A stretch of 34,866 bases of DNA, from contig CANQBU010000001.1 in NCBI GenBank assembly GCA_947589615.1, positions 1-34,866 on the forward strand, given 5' to 3'. Below, piece by piece: positions 1-8,600 of this stretch (position 1 is its first letter; every line of letters begins with the position of its first letter). The stretch comes from an uncultured Clostridia bacterium. Its GTDB lineage: Bacteria > Bacillota > Clostridia > Christensenellales > UBA1242. Both the position numbers and the translations under genes were made by a program. Below the pieces are notes generated by a model. The model had not been told where the DNA came from, searched no databases, and worked only from the letters and a program-made list of their open reading frames with translations.

Positions 1-1
1 A

Positions 2-37
2 ACTGATGATAGATTTATTGCAAGCATAAACTATTAA
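2..37 (+). CDS. C-terminal tail of an upstream gene (partial)
   Basis: One frame is open from the left edge and ends in TAA seven bases before a terminator hairpin. It would encode the last 11 residues of a protein (TDDRFIASINY). A second frame is open for 8 codons only, so the frame choice is not secure. Nothing can be said of function. The call rests on the terminator just downstream, which must serve a gene entering from the left. Confidence 0.35.
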   Translation, partial: TDDRFIASINY

Positions 38-43
38 AAAAAG

Positions 44-74
44 AAAGAATATCAATTTAGATATTCTTTTTTTT
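44..74 (+). terminator. Rho-independent terminator
   Basis: A perfect 10-bp stem (AAAGAATATC / GATATTCTTT) with a 6-base loop runs directly into a T-run. It closes the gene entering from the left edge and isolates the lipoprotein gene starting at 98. Confidence 0.85.
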
Positions 75-97
75 GACTTTGTTTAATATGATATTTT

Positions 98-958
98 ATG
101 AAAAAATTATCTTTTTTTATAATATTATTGTTTACAATGTCGTTTTTGGCGGGCTGCAATTTGAAAAAGGAGGTCACGCCTATTTCGGGCGAATATATTC
201 TTCTTGCGGTTAGCAATAATGGAAGTTCAATTTGTCAAAGTCTGCGTTTTGGCGTTGATAAAGAAAAAATGACAGAGATTTCTTCATCTTTAAAGGAAGA
301 ACTTGAATTTAGAAAGAGTTTAAAATCAAAAATCGAAACTTTGCGCAATGAAATATTGCTGTCTTTTGCTATTCTCTATCTGCAAAATCCAGTAAAGGAA
401 TATAGGCTTAATAGTGGCGTAATTCTTACAAATGTGGCATATGATGACAAGAACAGCTGCTTTGGATTTGATGTTGTCTTTACTTCCCTTGCGGCGTGGA
501 ATTATTATCACCAAAGCGAAAAGGAAGAAGGGAAAAAAGGAGGATTTTTTATAGATAGACAGGTAAGCCGCGGCACTTTTCCTTTTTCGGTGAAAATGAA
601 GGAAGAAAATATTTTTGTTGGGGAAAGATATAAAAATGTGTTTTTAAGTGCACTTTCTGGCTTTTCTTTTGAAGAGAAACTTAAAAATGAGTATTCGCCT
701 CAATATCTCTATCTTTATTCTACTCCTTATGGGAAAATTAAATCAGATGCCACTTATACCTATAGAGGAAAAGAAAATCTTTATCATCATCTTTGGGTAA
801 AGGAAGATTTAAAAGAAAATGATACAATTTTGCTTAAGGTGACTTCAATAAACTACGGCATGTGGATTTTAATGGTGCTTGTGCTTTCCTTAACTGGTAT
901 GGCAATCGGAATAATTATTGTCATAACTCACAGTAGAAGAAAGAAAAATTTACTTTGA
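98..958 (+). CDS. Lipoprotein with C-terminal transmembrane helix, unknown function
   Basis: I do not recognise the family. The N-terminus is a lipoprotein signal peptide: KK, a hydrophobic stretch, then lipobox LAGC with the lipidated cysteine at residue 20. Residues 21-250 form a mixed alpha/beta extracellular domain with a charged coil-prone region near residues 50-85. Residues about 255-278 are a strong membrane helix followed by a basic tail (HSRRKKN), which by the positive-inside rule leaves the C-terminus in the cytoplasm. The protein would therefore be held at both ends. No Shine-Dalgarno motif precedes the ATG; a TAATAT box lies eight bases upstream, but I see no good -35. A gene fragment of an ABC ATPase follows, so this may once have been the surface partner of an ABC transporter (inference). 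Confidence 0.8.
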   Translation: MKKLSFFIILLFTMSFLAGCNLKKEVTPISGEYILLAVSNNGSSICQSLRFGVDKEKMTEISSSLKEELEFRKSLKSKIETLRNEILLSFAILYLQNPVKEYRLNSGVILTNVAYDDKNSCFGFDVVFTSLAAWNYYHQSEKEEGKKGGFFIDRQVSRGTFPFSVKMKEENIFVGERYKNVFLSALSGFSFEEKLKNEYSPQYLYLYSTPYGKIKSDATYTYRGKENLYHHLWVKEDLKENDTILLKVTSINYGMWILMVLVLSLTGMAIGIIIVITHSRRKKNLL

Positions 959-982
959 AAAATATGTGTGATGTGATATACT
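955..982 (+). promoter_or_regulatory. Promoter for the ABC relic / Nudix unit
   Basis: TTGAAA at 955-960 and TATACT at 977-982, spacer 16, with an extended -10 (TGATATACT). The -35 lies over the stop codon of the lipoprotein gene. The expected start of transcription falls on or next to the ATG at 989, so the first reading frame would be leaderless. Confidence 0.6.
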
Positions 983-988
983 ATCTCC

Positions 989-1117
989 ATGAAAAACATC
1001 TTAGAGATAGAAGGACTGGAGAAAAGTTTCAAAGAAGTCAAAGCGGTTGACCGGATTTCCTTTCGCAAGGAAGAGCTTTTTGCATTTATGGGATTAAATA
1101 ATAGGAGGATAAAATGA
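989..1117 (+). pseudogene. Relic of an ABC transporter ATPase, 42 codons
   Basis: This frame encodes the start of an ABC-type ATPase: MKNILEIEGLEKSFK, then KAVDRISF, then LFAFMGLN. That last segment is where family members continue with the Walker A loop (GLNGAGKST). Here the frame instead runs into NNRRIK and stops, so everything from the P-loop onward has been deleted. The deletion joins the relic to the AGGAGG ribosome site of the Nudix gene, and its stop overlaps the next start as ATGA. It cannot bind ATP as a transporter subunit, but it may survive as a translated leader that couples ribosomes into the Nudix gene (inference). Confidence 0.75.
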
Positions 1118-1527
1118 GAGTTAGTTCAAGAGCAATAATCATTGAAAATCAAAAACTATTAACGATGTTTAGAAGAAAATATAGCGAAGGAAAATGGAAA
1201 GAATATTATGTTATTCCCGGCGGCGGGAAAGAAGAAGGTGAGGCATTGGAGGAAAATGTGGCTCGGGAATTGAAAGAAGAAATGAATGTTGATATAAAGG
1301 TATTGAAGTTTTTGGGTAAACATCAAGACGGAAATAGAGAGGACAACTATTTTCTTTGTGAAATTGTTTCGGGCAAGCCAAAACTTGGCGGTGAGGAACT
1401 TGAACGCATGAGCGATGAAAATTACTATGAGCCAAGATTTATTGAGATTGCAAGCCTTGACGAGTATGATATAAACTGCAAGGATTTAATTTTGCAGGCG
1501 GCAAAAATGCTGCAGGAAAAAGATTAA
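1114..1527 (+). CDS. Nudix family hydrolase
   Basis: A 137-residue single-domain Nudix protein. The Nudix box spans residues 37-59: G37-x5-E43-x7-R51-E52-L53-x-E55-E56-x-N58-V59. It fits the consensus GX5EX7REUXEEXGU except that Asn replaces the final Gly. The metal-binding glutamates are intact, so hydrolysis of a nucleoside diphosphate linked to another group is expected; the substrate cannot be told from sequence. The core around the box (YVIPGGGKEEGE) and the length are usual for the family. The ATG has an ideal AGGAGG site inside the preceding ABC relic and overlaps that relic's stop codon. A terminator follows immediately. Confidence 0.93.
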   Translation: MRVSSRAIIIENQKLLTMFRRKYSEGKWKEYYVIPGGGKEEGEALEENVARELKEEMNVDIKVLKFLGKHQDGNREDNYFLCEIVSGKPKLGGEELERMSDENYYEPRFIEIASLDEYDINCKDLILQAAKMLQEKD

Positions 1528-1528
1528 A

Positions 1529-1569
1529 GCAATAAAAAAGAACAAATTAAATTGTTCTTTTTTTATTGC
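1529..1569. terminator. Bidirectional terminator between convergent genes
   Basis: A long inverted repeat (GCAATAAAAAAGAACAA paired with TTGTTCTTTTTTTATTGC, one bulged T) lies between the Nudix gene and the minus-strand CYTH gene. Both arms carry A/T-runs, so it can end transcription from either side. Confidence 0.8.
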
Positions 1570-1639
1570 TCAAAAGGTATTTTTTTAAGTCAATTTTTAA
1601 GAAAAAAATGGATTTTTGCGATTTTTTTGCTAAATTTTG

Positions 1640-2218
1640 CTAATTTTCGCTTTTAAACTTTAAATATGCTTTTTTGCAGGAAAAATCATCGCCAAGATTT
1701 AATTCCAATGTTTTCAACATGGATATCATTTTTTCTCTTTTTTCTAGACTATTTAAATCTTTCATGCTTTCATTTTCTTCAAACTCTATAAAAATGCCAA
1801 GATTGTCGACGACTTGTAAATCAATTTCAAAATCTTCCTTTTTATAGAGGCGGTTTTTGTCAGTGATTTTGCACCATTCGGTCAAACCGGCACGAGACAA
1901 AATCTTTCTTGCTTTTTCTATATCATCTATTTCCACACTGAATTTTTCTTCACTAACGACGTTTTCATCTGTATCAAATTCCTTTTTCTTATAGATAAAC
2001 TGTTGTTGATTTTGATTGCCAATGCATTGTCGCAAAAGCAGAGAATTGCTCATAATTTCAGAAAAATTCATGTTTTTTAACTGTTTTTTGTTGAATTTTG
2101 AGAAATAATAGTCATTTAATGTCCATTTTTCTATCAATTCAAATCCATTTTTGCTTAAAATGCTTACGGTTTCTTCAAGAGAATTTAAAACCTGCACGGT
2201 AACTTCGGTTTTTTGCAT
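1640..2218 (-). CDS. CYTH-domain protein (adenylate cyclase class IV / triphosphatase fold)
   Basis: About 192 residues. The C-terminal half carries the pattern typical of CYTH triphosphate-tunnel enzymes: DKNRLYKKEDFEIDLQVVDN, then LGIFIEFEE, matching the usual K-x-R-x-x-Y, D-x-V-x-x-LG and E-x-E elements. Family members bind triphosphate and metal and act on ATP, thiamine triphosphate or polyphosphate. The defining N-terminal ExExK motif is degenerate here (TEVTVQV in its place), so catalysis is uncertain. The start is set by an AAAGGAG site seven bases before ATG 2218; a longer frame starting at 2239 would begin upstream of that site. The gene lies eleven bases after the sugar nucleotidylyltransferase gene and is surely co-transcribed with it. 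Confidence 0.78.
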   Translation of the reverse strand: MQKTEVTVQVLNSLEETVSILSKNGFELIEKWTLNDYYFSKFNKKQLKNMNFSEIMSNSLLLRQCIGNQNQQQFIYKKKEFDTDENVVSEEKFSVEIDDIEKARKILSRAGLTEWCKITDKNRLYKKEDFEIDLQVVDNLGIFIEFEENESMKDLNSLEKREKMISMLKTLELNLGDDFSCKKAYLKFKSEN

Positions 2219-2228
2219 TTTTACTCCT

Positions 2229-3083
2229 TTAAAGGGCATTTAGTATTCGCTCTTTGTAATCTTTTTTATATCGTTCGATGCTTTCAAGCAATTTTTCTTT
2301 TGTGATAAACCCTTGTCTGTAAAGGTCAAGTTCAATGCAGCCATAAGGACCATAATTTTCTTCAAATTCCTTTATGACTTGCGAACACTCCAAAAGAGAG
2401 TCAAAAGTTCCGGTGTCAAACCATTTACATTCCTTTGGCAATTTGATGTTTTTGCCCTTTCCTTCACTTATAAAAGACGAAAGAACATCTGTCATTTCAT
2501 ATTCGCCACGCTCCGAAAGTTGAAGATTTTCAAGTTTTTGGGCGGTTTCTTTTGAATAAATGTAAAGTCCAGTTCCTATTAGATTGGTCTTAGGGTGAGC
2601 GGGCTTTTCTTCCATTGCCACAACTTTGTCGTCCTCGCATTCTACCACGCCAAATCGTTCGGGGTCTTTGACGGGTAAGACAAACATGCATGTGCCAGTG
2701 TTTTTCTCAATGCCTTCCTTTACAAGTTTTTCCATTCCGTCCATAACAAAAATATTGTCGCCAAATAGTAGCAAAAAGTCTTCATTTTTAATAAAGTCTA
2801 TTGCACATTTTACGGCGTCAGCCGTCCCTTTTGGACTTTTTTGCACAAAAAATTGAAAATTTAGCCCTAAATTTGTAAATTTTTCATCAAAAAGTGCTTT
2901 ATATAGTGCTAAATCGCTTGGACTGCAGATAAGGGCGATATCGGTTATTCCGCTTTTAACAAGTAGGCTTACTCCATAATAAATCATTGGTTTGTCGTAA
3001 ATTGGAACTAGCGCTTTTCCATAAACTTCTGTTATAGGTTTAAGACGTGTTGCACCGCCGGCAGTCAATATAACTCCTTTCAT
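2229..3083 (-). CDS. rmlA: Glucose-1-phosphate thymidylyltransferase-type nucleotidylyltransferase
   Basis: A 284-residue sugar-phosphate nucleotidylyltransferase, the usual size for short RmlA/RfbA enzymes. It should make dTDP-glucose, or a related NDP-sugar, from glucose-1-phosphate in the cytosol. Visible elements are the N-terminal nucleotide loop AGGATRLKPIT (residues 8-18), KALVPIYDKPMIYY, the base-contacting QKSPKGTADA (81-90), the metal Asp in FGDN (107-110), EEKP (158-161), GTGLYIY, and WFDTGT (221-226). The ATG at 3083 follows an AGGAG site by the right distance; the frame stays open upstream but without any start signal. The usual rmlBCD partners are absent from the window, so dTTP versus UTP use and the final sugar are unknown. 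It is first in a two-gene operon with the CYTH gene. Confidence 0.88.
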   Translation of the reverse strand: MKGVILTAGGATRLKPITEVYGKALVPIYDKPMIYYGVSLLVKSGITDIALICSPSDLALYKALFDEKFTNLGLNFQFFVQKSPKGTADAVKCAIDFIKNEDFLLLFGDNIFVMDGMEKLVKEGIEKNTGTCMFVLPVKDPERFGVVECEDDKVVAMEEKPAHPKTNLIGTGLYIYSKETAQKLENLQLSERGEYEMTDVLSSFISEGKGKNIKLPKECKWFDTGTFDSLLECSQVIKEFEENYGPYGCIELDLYRQGFITKEKLLESIERYKKDYKERILNAL

Positions 3084-3129
3084 ATTTTCTCCTTTTTCTG
3101 TGTTTTCAATAAGCACATAAATCTTTTTT

Positions 3130-3157
3130 ATTATATCATAATAAGTATTAAAATCAA
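3130..3157 (-). promoter_or_regulatory. Promoter for rmlA-CYTH operon
   Basis: On the minus strand TTGATT (3152-3157), a 16-base spacer and TATAAT (3130-3135) in an extended form (TGATATAAT). It gives a leader of about 40 bases to the ATG at 3083. Confidence 0.6.
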
Positions 3158-3284
3158 AATGTTTAAAACGAACTTGGTCTTGCTTGATATAAATATGTAT
3201 GAAAATGTGTAAAATAGTATGCAAGATAAAAATTTTAGTTATAAATAGTAATAAAAAAATAATATATGCATATATGAAAAGGTA

Positions 3285-3314
3285 TTGACAAGAATATATA
3301 TTATTTGATATAAT
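3285..3314 (+). promoter_or_regulatory. Promoter for the ABC / giant surface protein operon
   Basis: Consensus TTGACA (3285-3290), 18-base spacer, consensus TATAAT (3309-3314) with an upstream TGA that makes an extended -10. It is the only convincing promoter before the four-gene unit that runs to 17027. It stands back to back with the rmlA promoter. Confidence 0.82.
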
Positions 3315-3344
3315 ATATACGCCTATGGCTTAAAGGAAGAATTT

Positions 3345-4061
3345 ATGCTTACTATCAAAAATTTAAATAAAAAATATAAAAGTAATGAAAGATATTCTGT
3401 CAAAGATTTGAGTTTAACACTTAAAGACGGAGAAATTTTTGGCTTCCTAGGGAAAAATGGTGCGGGCAAAAGCACGACAATCAAATGTTTGACGGGGATT
3501 ATCCCTTTTGATAGTGGAGAAATCATCATTTGTGGTCATAATTTGAAAAAAGACCCAATCGGTGCAAAAATGAATGTAGGTTATGTTCCCGACGATCATG
3601 CGGTTTATGATAATTTGACGGGAAGGGAATATGTCGTATTTATGGGGAATATTTACGGCGTTGAAAAGGAGACGATAGAAAAGAGAATTGAGACTTTTGC
3701 TCAACTTTTTTCAATGACAAAATTTTTGGACAAGCAAATAAGGTCATACTCTCATGGTATGAAACAAAAGATTTGTATTATGGCAGCCCTTATTCACAAT
3801 CCTAAATTTTGGGTTCTTGACGAGCCTCTTATGGGACTTGACCCTCAAAGTATCGCCGAAATAAAAGGTTATATGGTTGAGCATCGAAGACTGGGAAATA
3901 CTGTATTTTTCTCATCGCATAATATTGACATGGTTGAAAAGCTTTGCGACAGAGTGGGTATAATGCATAATGGTCAACTTCTTGAAGTAATTGATGTCAA
4001 ACAGTTCCTTGCCACTGGGCAATCACTTGAGGATTATTTTTTAAATCTTACAAATAATTAA
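3345..4061 (+). CDS. ABC transporter ATP-binding protein
   Basis: A 238-residue cytoplasmic ATPase of the ABC-2 exporter type that should power the permease encoded next. Walker A is GKNGAGKST at residues 36-44. The signature motif is the variant YSHGM (135-139) in place of LSGGQ, Walker B is FWVLDE (155-160) followed by the D-loop GLDP, and the switch histidine is H192 in FFSSHN. A consensus promoter and an AAGGAAG ribosome site precede the ATG. The gap to the permease is only 16 bases. It is the first gene of a unit that also makes two giant surface proteins, so export or membrane placement of those proteins, or a response linked to them, is possible but not shown. Confidence 0.93.
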   Translation: MLTIKNLNKKYKSNERYSVKDLSLTLKDGEIFGFLGKNGAGKSTTIKCLTGIIPFDSGEIIICGHNLKKDPIGAKMNVGYVPDDHAVYDNLTGREYVVFMGNIYGVEKETIEKRIETFAQLFSMTKFLDKQIRSYSHGMKQKICIMAALIHNPKFWVLDEPLMGLDPQSIAEIKGYMVEHRRLGNTVFFSSHNIDMVEKLCDRVGIMHNGQLLEVIDVKQFLATGQSLEDYFLNLTNN

Positions 4062-4077
4062 CAAAAGAGGAAAAATT

Positions 4078-5682
4078 TTGGGTAAATTTAAGGCACTGTT
4101 AAAATTTGAGTTTATGTCAAATTCGTCGCGATTTAAGGACGAAAAACTTTTTTCGCGTATACAAAAGATTTTCTTTGCGATAATCGGTCTGCTGTTTTTG
4201 GAGCTTATTTTTATATATGCAGTAAATACAATCATGCGAGTTTTTATAAGCGAAAATATGGAGCATGAGTTTATCACTATATTTTCATTGTTTATGATGC
4301 TTTTGCATTTGGTGGTTGGGGTAACAATGTCGACAAAAATTCTCTACATAAAAGTGGACTTGTCTTTGCTTAAACTTCCTGTTAGCGGATTTAATGTGTT
4401 CTTTGCGAAATTTATATATATGTTTTTAAAGCAGCTTTTGTATTCACTTGTAATTTCTTTACCTATATTTATTCTTTTCGGAATAAAAACTGCTCAGGGT
4501 TTGCTTTATTGGCTTCTGCTTGTGCCCAATGTCATATTTTTGCCAGTAATTCCATTTTTACTTTCCTTGCTACTTTCCGTTCCAGTTATGTGGATAATTA
4601 AAATTTTTAAAAACAAATTTTTTATCTTGCTAGCATTTTATACGGTTTTACTGGTAATTGGATTTACTCTTTATATTTACGTGCTTAAGTTTATATTGAA
4701 TATTTTGGATAGCGGAAGCGTTGCAGATGTGTTTGATAGTTCAACTGTTTTGACAATCAGGCAGTTTTCATCATATTTATATTTACCGATGCTTTTCAAA
4801 AACAGTGTGCTGTTTTACAATTTTTGGAGAAGTGCGGTGATAAATCTTGCCATTGTAGCAGTGCTTGCTTTTGCAGTTTATATGTTTGCAGAAAAGAGTT
4901 ATTTTAATTTTATAATTTCAAGCAAAAATCAAAGCATATTCAAAAAGGAAACAAAAATTGTTCATCGAGAACAAGAAATTGCACTTATGTCAAAGGAATT
5001 TAAAAACATATTCCGTTCGACAAACTATGCATTTCAATATCTCACAGTGGTTATTACAACGCCTCTTATGGTTTATTTTTCAAGCACTATAGCTTCAAGC
5101 GTTGGGACGCCTGTCCTTGGCGCTGGTGTTTTGCCGGGAATCGTCGTATTAATTCTTATAATGTTTTTAAGTATGGGAACTTCTTTCTCTGCTACATCAG
5201 TCACAAGAGAGGGAAAGACTTTCTACCTTTCAAAGATAATGCCAGTAAGCTATACTAAACAAATTGCCATTAAATTCTTTATTTATTTGATAATTTCAAT
5301 ACCTGCGATATTTATTTCAACATTTATTTTGGCAATAGCGGGAATTCTTGGATATATACCTGCTCTGCTTATTGCGGTTTCACTTTCGTTTGTAATAGTG
5401 GGGAATATTTGCAATTCAATTTTAATGGACATAAAACGTCCTCAGTTTCAATATCTTGAAAATGGGGAGGTCGCAAGCAACAATAAAAACACTGCAGCTT
5501 CAATCGGAATTGGATTTATAATTTCATTTGTAATGGGCATCGGTGGAATAGTCCTTTCATTCTTTGTTTCGATTCCTTCAATGTATATGGTTCTTTTTGG
5601 CTTCGGTGTTCCATTCGCGGCAATAGAGATGTTCAGATTATTCCATCATTTGGAAAAGCGTTATGAGATGATAGAGGTGTAA
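4078..5682 (+). CDS. ABC-2-type permease, about 12 membrane helices
   Basis: A 534-residue integral membrane protein with some 12 hydrophobic helices. The two halves look like a duplication: each has a short soluble piece reading L-x-K-L/I-(M)PVS followed by a KF-rich helix (LLKLPVSGFNVFFAKF near residue 97 and LSKIMPVSYTKQIAIKF near residue 386). This fits the putative ABC exporter families in which one chain supplies both six-helix halves. It starts with TTG at 4078 after an AGAGG site; no in-frame ATG lies nearby. The ATPase is directly upstream, and the giant surface-protein gene starts two bases after this stop codon, implying translational coupling. The substrate is unknown. Confidence 0.85.
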   Translation: MGKFKALLKFEFMSNSSRFKDEKLFSRIQKIFFAIIGLLFLELIFIYAVNTIMRVFISENMEHEFITIFSLFMMLLHLVVGVTMSTKILYIKVDLSLLKLPVSGFNVFFAKFIYMFLKQLLYSLVISLPIFILFGIKTAQGLLYWLLLVPNVIFLPVIPFLLSLLLSVPVMWIIKIFKNKFFILLAFYTVLLVIGFTLYIYVLKFILNILDSGSVADVFDSSTVLTIRQFSSYLYLPMLFKNSVLFYNFWRSAVINLAIVAVLAFAVYMFAEKSYFNFIISSKNQSIFKKETKIVHREQEIALMSKEFKNIFRSTNYAFQYLTVVITTPLMVYFSSTIASSVGTPVLGAGVLPGIVVLILIMFLSMGTSFSATSVTREGKTFYLSKIMPVSYTKQIAIKFFIYLIISIPAIFISTFILAIAGILGYIPALLIAVSLSFVIVGNICNSILMDIKRPQFQYLENGEVASNNKNTAASIGIGFIISFVMGIGGIVLSFFVSIPSMYMVLFGFGVPFAAIEMFRLFHHLEKRYEMIEV

Positions 5683-5684
5683 GA

Positions 5685-8600
5685 ATGAAGAAATTAATGT
5701 TCTTTTTAATGGTCGCCATACCGGTCTTGGTAATTTTGATTGTAAAACTTACGGCAAGTGTTGCCGTGGGTGACCTTTTTATATCTGTTGAAAGAATTGA
5801 AGTCAACAAGCCATCGGTTGAGCGCATGGTTGGAGACAGTGTCGACCTATCTTATACGATTTTCCCACAAAACGCAACCAATAAAGATGTGCTTTGGACG
5901 AGCAGCAACGAGCTTGCCGCCACCGTTGATTCGAACGGTCATGTTGAATTTATCGGAATCGGCTCGGGATATATTTCAGCGATTACGGTTGATGGAAATA
6001 TGAGAAGCCAATGCTCGTTCTATGTATGGGATACAAAAGTTCATGAGGTTAAACTTTTATATCCTCGCAAATATGTCTACCTCAACGACACACTACAACT
6101 TACTGCCCAAGTTCTTCCAAGCGAAGCATATAATAAAGATGTTATTTTTACCTCAGACAATGAAGATGTTGCCAATGTTGATACAAATGGTGTTGTCACT
6201 GGATTAACAGTGGGCTATGCAACAATCAAAGCTACATCAGTTGACGGACAGTTCACCGATGAAATAAACTTGTCGGTTATAAAGCCAGTTTCAGCACTTA
6301 TTGTAGAGGAAAAAGAAGTTATCACTTCATCTCAAAACGTTCAACTTCAGTATTTAATTGAGCCTGAAGATGCGACAAATAAAAATGTTACATTCGCTGT
6401 TGATAATCCCGAAGTTGCCGAGGTAAATCACCTAGGCATGCTGCACTTTAAAAAGCAGGGGGAAGTTAATGTGTCAATCGTCACTGAGGACGGCGATTTC
6501 AAACAAGTCATAAAATATGTTTATACTGGCGGATATGCTTATGACCTGATCGTAAATACGCCTACAATAAATAGGTTTGTTCAGTCAACACCGCTGCCAA
6601 TAGAATATCAAACTATTCCTGAATATCTCTCTCAGACAAAAGTTGAGTTCAGCTCAGATGATGAAAATATTGCCTATGTTGACGCAAATGGCTACCTGCA
6701 CGCAGTTAAGGGCGGAAGCACAGTTATAAGAATAAGGGTTAAAAAGAGCGAAGATGAAATAATTGAAAAACAAATTTATGTAAACATTGAAAGCCCTGCG
6801 ACGGGAATATCCATAGAAAATGGGGTGACTGCTGAAAAAGTGTTCATGCTAAATCCAAAGTCACTTCCAGAGGGTTCTACAAATTCATCATATTTTTATC
6901 ACATAGTAGAAGGTGATGCCACAGTTACTGAAGAAGGAGTTGTTATATTTAATTCATCGGAGCCATGCACTGCAAAAGTAAAAATATATGCAAATCAAGA
7001 TGAAAGCGATGTTTACACAACAGTAAATGTTACTTATACGGCTGGCAAAGCAAGCGCCTTTGAACTTATAGATAAAGAAATAACATTAAATTATGGTCAA
7101 TCGGTTTCTCTTAATTATTCATTCACCCCAAAAAATGCGACAATTAGACCAATGAATTTGGTTTTGAAGTCAAGTAATTCGCAAAATCCAGGAGGGGCTG
7201 TCGAAATTTTAGATGATGGAAGAATCCACGCAATAGGTGGCGGAAGTGCGATCGTTGACGTCAAATTCGTGCTTTATGACGGAAGCATTCAAGAAGAGCA
7301 ATGCTTAGTCACCGTTTTAAGAGAACCTTCTCTTATTGAAATAAACTTGGATCTTGAAAGTTATAAAGATCAATATATAACTTCTCGAAATGAGGTTGCC
7401 TTCTCGGGCAATGCAATGCCACTTGATGCCACAAGCAGAGACATCGAATGGTCGGTCAGCGACAAGACAATAGCATTTATAAGAGATAATAAGCTGCTTT
7501 TCAATAGAGTGGGGGTCGTCTCTCTGATAGCAACGATTGGAAAGTTGTCAAATTCAGTTGACATTTACTATGTTGGAACAAATCCGGTGTATGCTGAGGT
7601 TGTAGCAGTCAAAGATGGTGAGAGAACAGAAATCCCAGAAGTCATAATGGCGGGGGAAAGTTTTGAAGTTGAAATCTCAAACATTTTACCATCATTTGAA
7701 GTTAACCCTCCTTTATCCCTTCAAGCGACAAACCAAAAGACAATTCATCAATCAGGCAAAGCCCTTCAAATTGAAGGAAATAGAGTTACAGGTTTTGCGG
7801 GCGGAACAGCTATACTTGCCGTATACATATCAAACTCAATCAGATTAAATTATCCAATAACAGTTGTTAGAAAACCAGACAGCGTTTCAGTGCTTAATAA
7901 AAATACTCAAACGACTTCTCAAACATTCACTCTCATAAGCGAAGTTTTGCCATATGATGCGACAAATCAAAATGTCCGATATGAAGTTGAGGAAAGCGAA
8001 ATTGCTTCTGTTGAGGGCTCAATCTTGACATTTAAGAAAAACGGGGTTGTTCATATCACTGCAATTTGCGAGGATAACGAGAAAGCAAGATTTACATTCT
8101 TTATTGAAAAAATAGAGAAAAATACGGTTCATGTTCTTCCAACGCAAAGTGATATTACTGTTAATAAAGGCGATTTAATTGCTTTTGACATTGATGATAT
8201 AAGTGATATTCAAGTTGAACAAAGCACGCCAATTGTAGAAGGTGAAATTGTTGCCGAAAGGGAAGATAATTACTTGCGTGCACGCTCGGCAGGAATTGCT
8301 ACAATAGCGGTAACTGCGGGACAAAAAATATATAGATTTAATCTTACAATTCTACAGCTTGTCGAGGAAATTAAATTTACAAGTGATTTAGATATTGTTG
8401 ATGATGAATATGTCACAGGTAAAGATATTGTCGAGTTAAAATTTGATGTTAACCCAAGCTATGCGGTAAATAGAGAAATTGATATATCAATTATTCAATC
8501 GGTTTCTTCTGATGGTTATCAAAAAAACATTGCCTATATAAGCGGCGGAAAGATTTACTTTACAAATGCAGGTGAAGTCACCCTTCAAGTTGCATCAAAA

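Noticed and set aside
73..96. TTGACT followed by AT-rich boxes as a promoter for the lipoprotein gene
   Set aside because: The only -10-like boxes are 5 or 12 bases away, not a workable spacing; the TTGACT is also partly the terminator T-run.
3231..3284. AT-rich region between divergent promoters considered as an operator or riboswitch
   Set aside because: No convincing inverted repeat or conserved RNA core was visible beyond general AT-richness.
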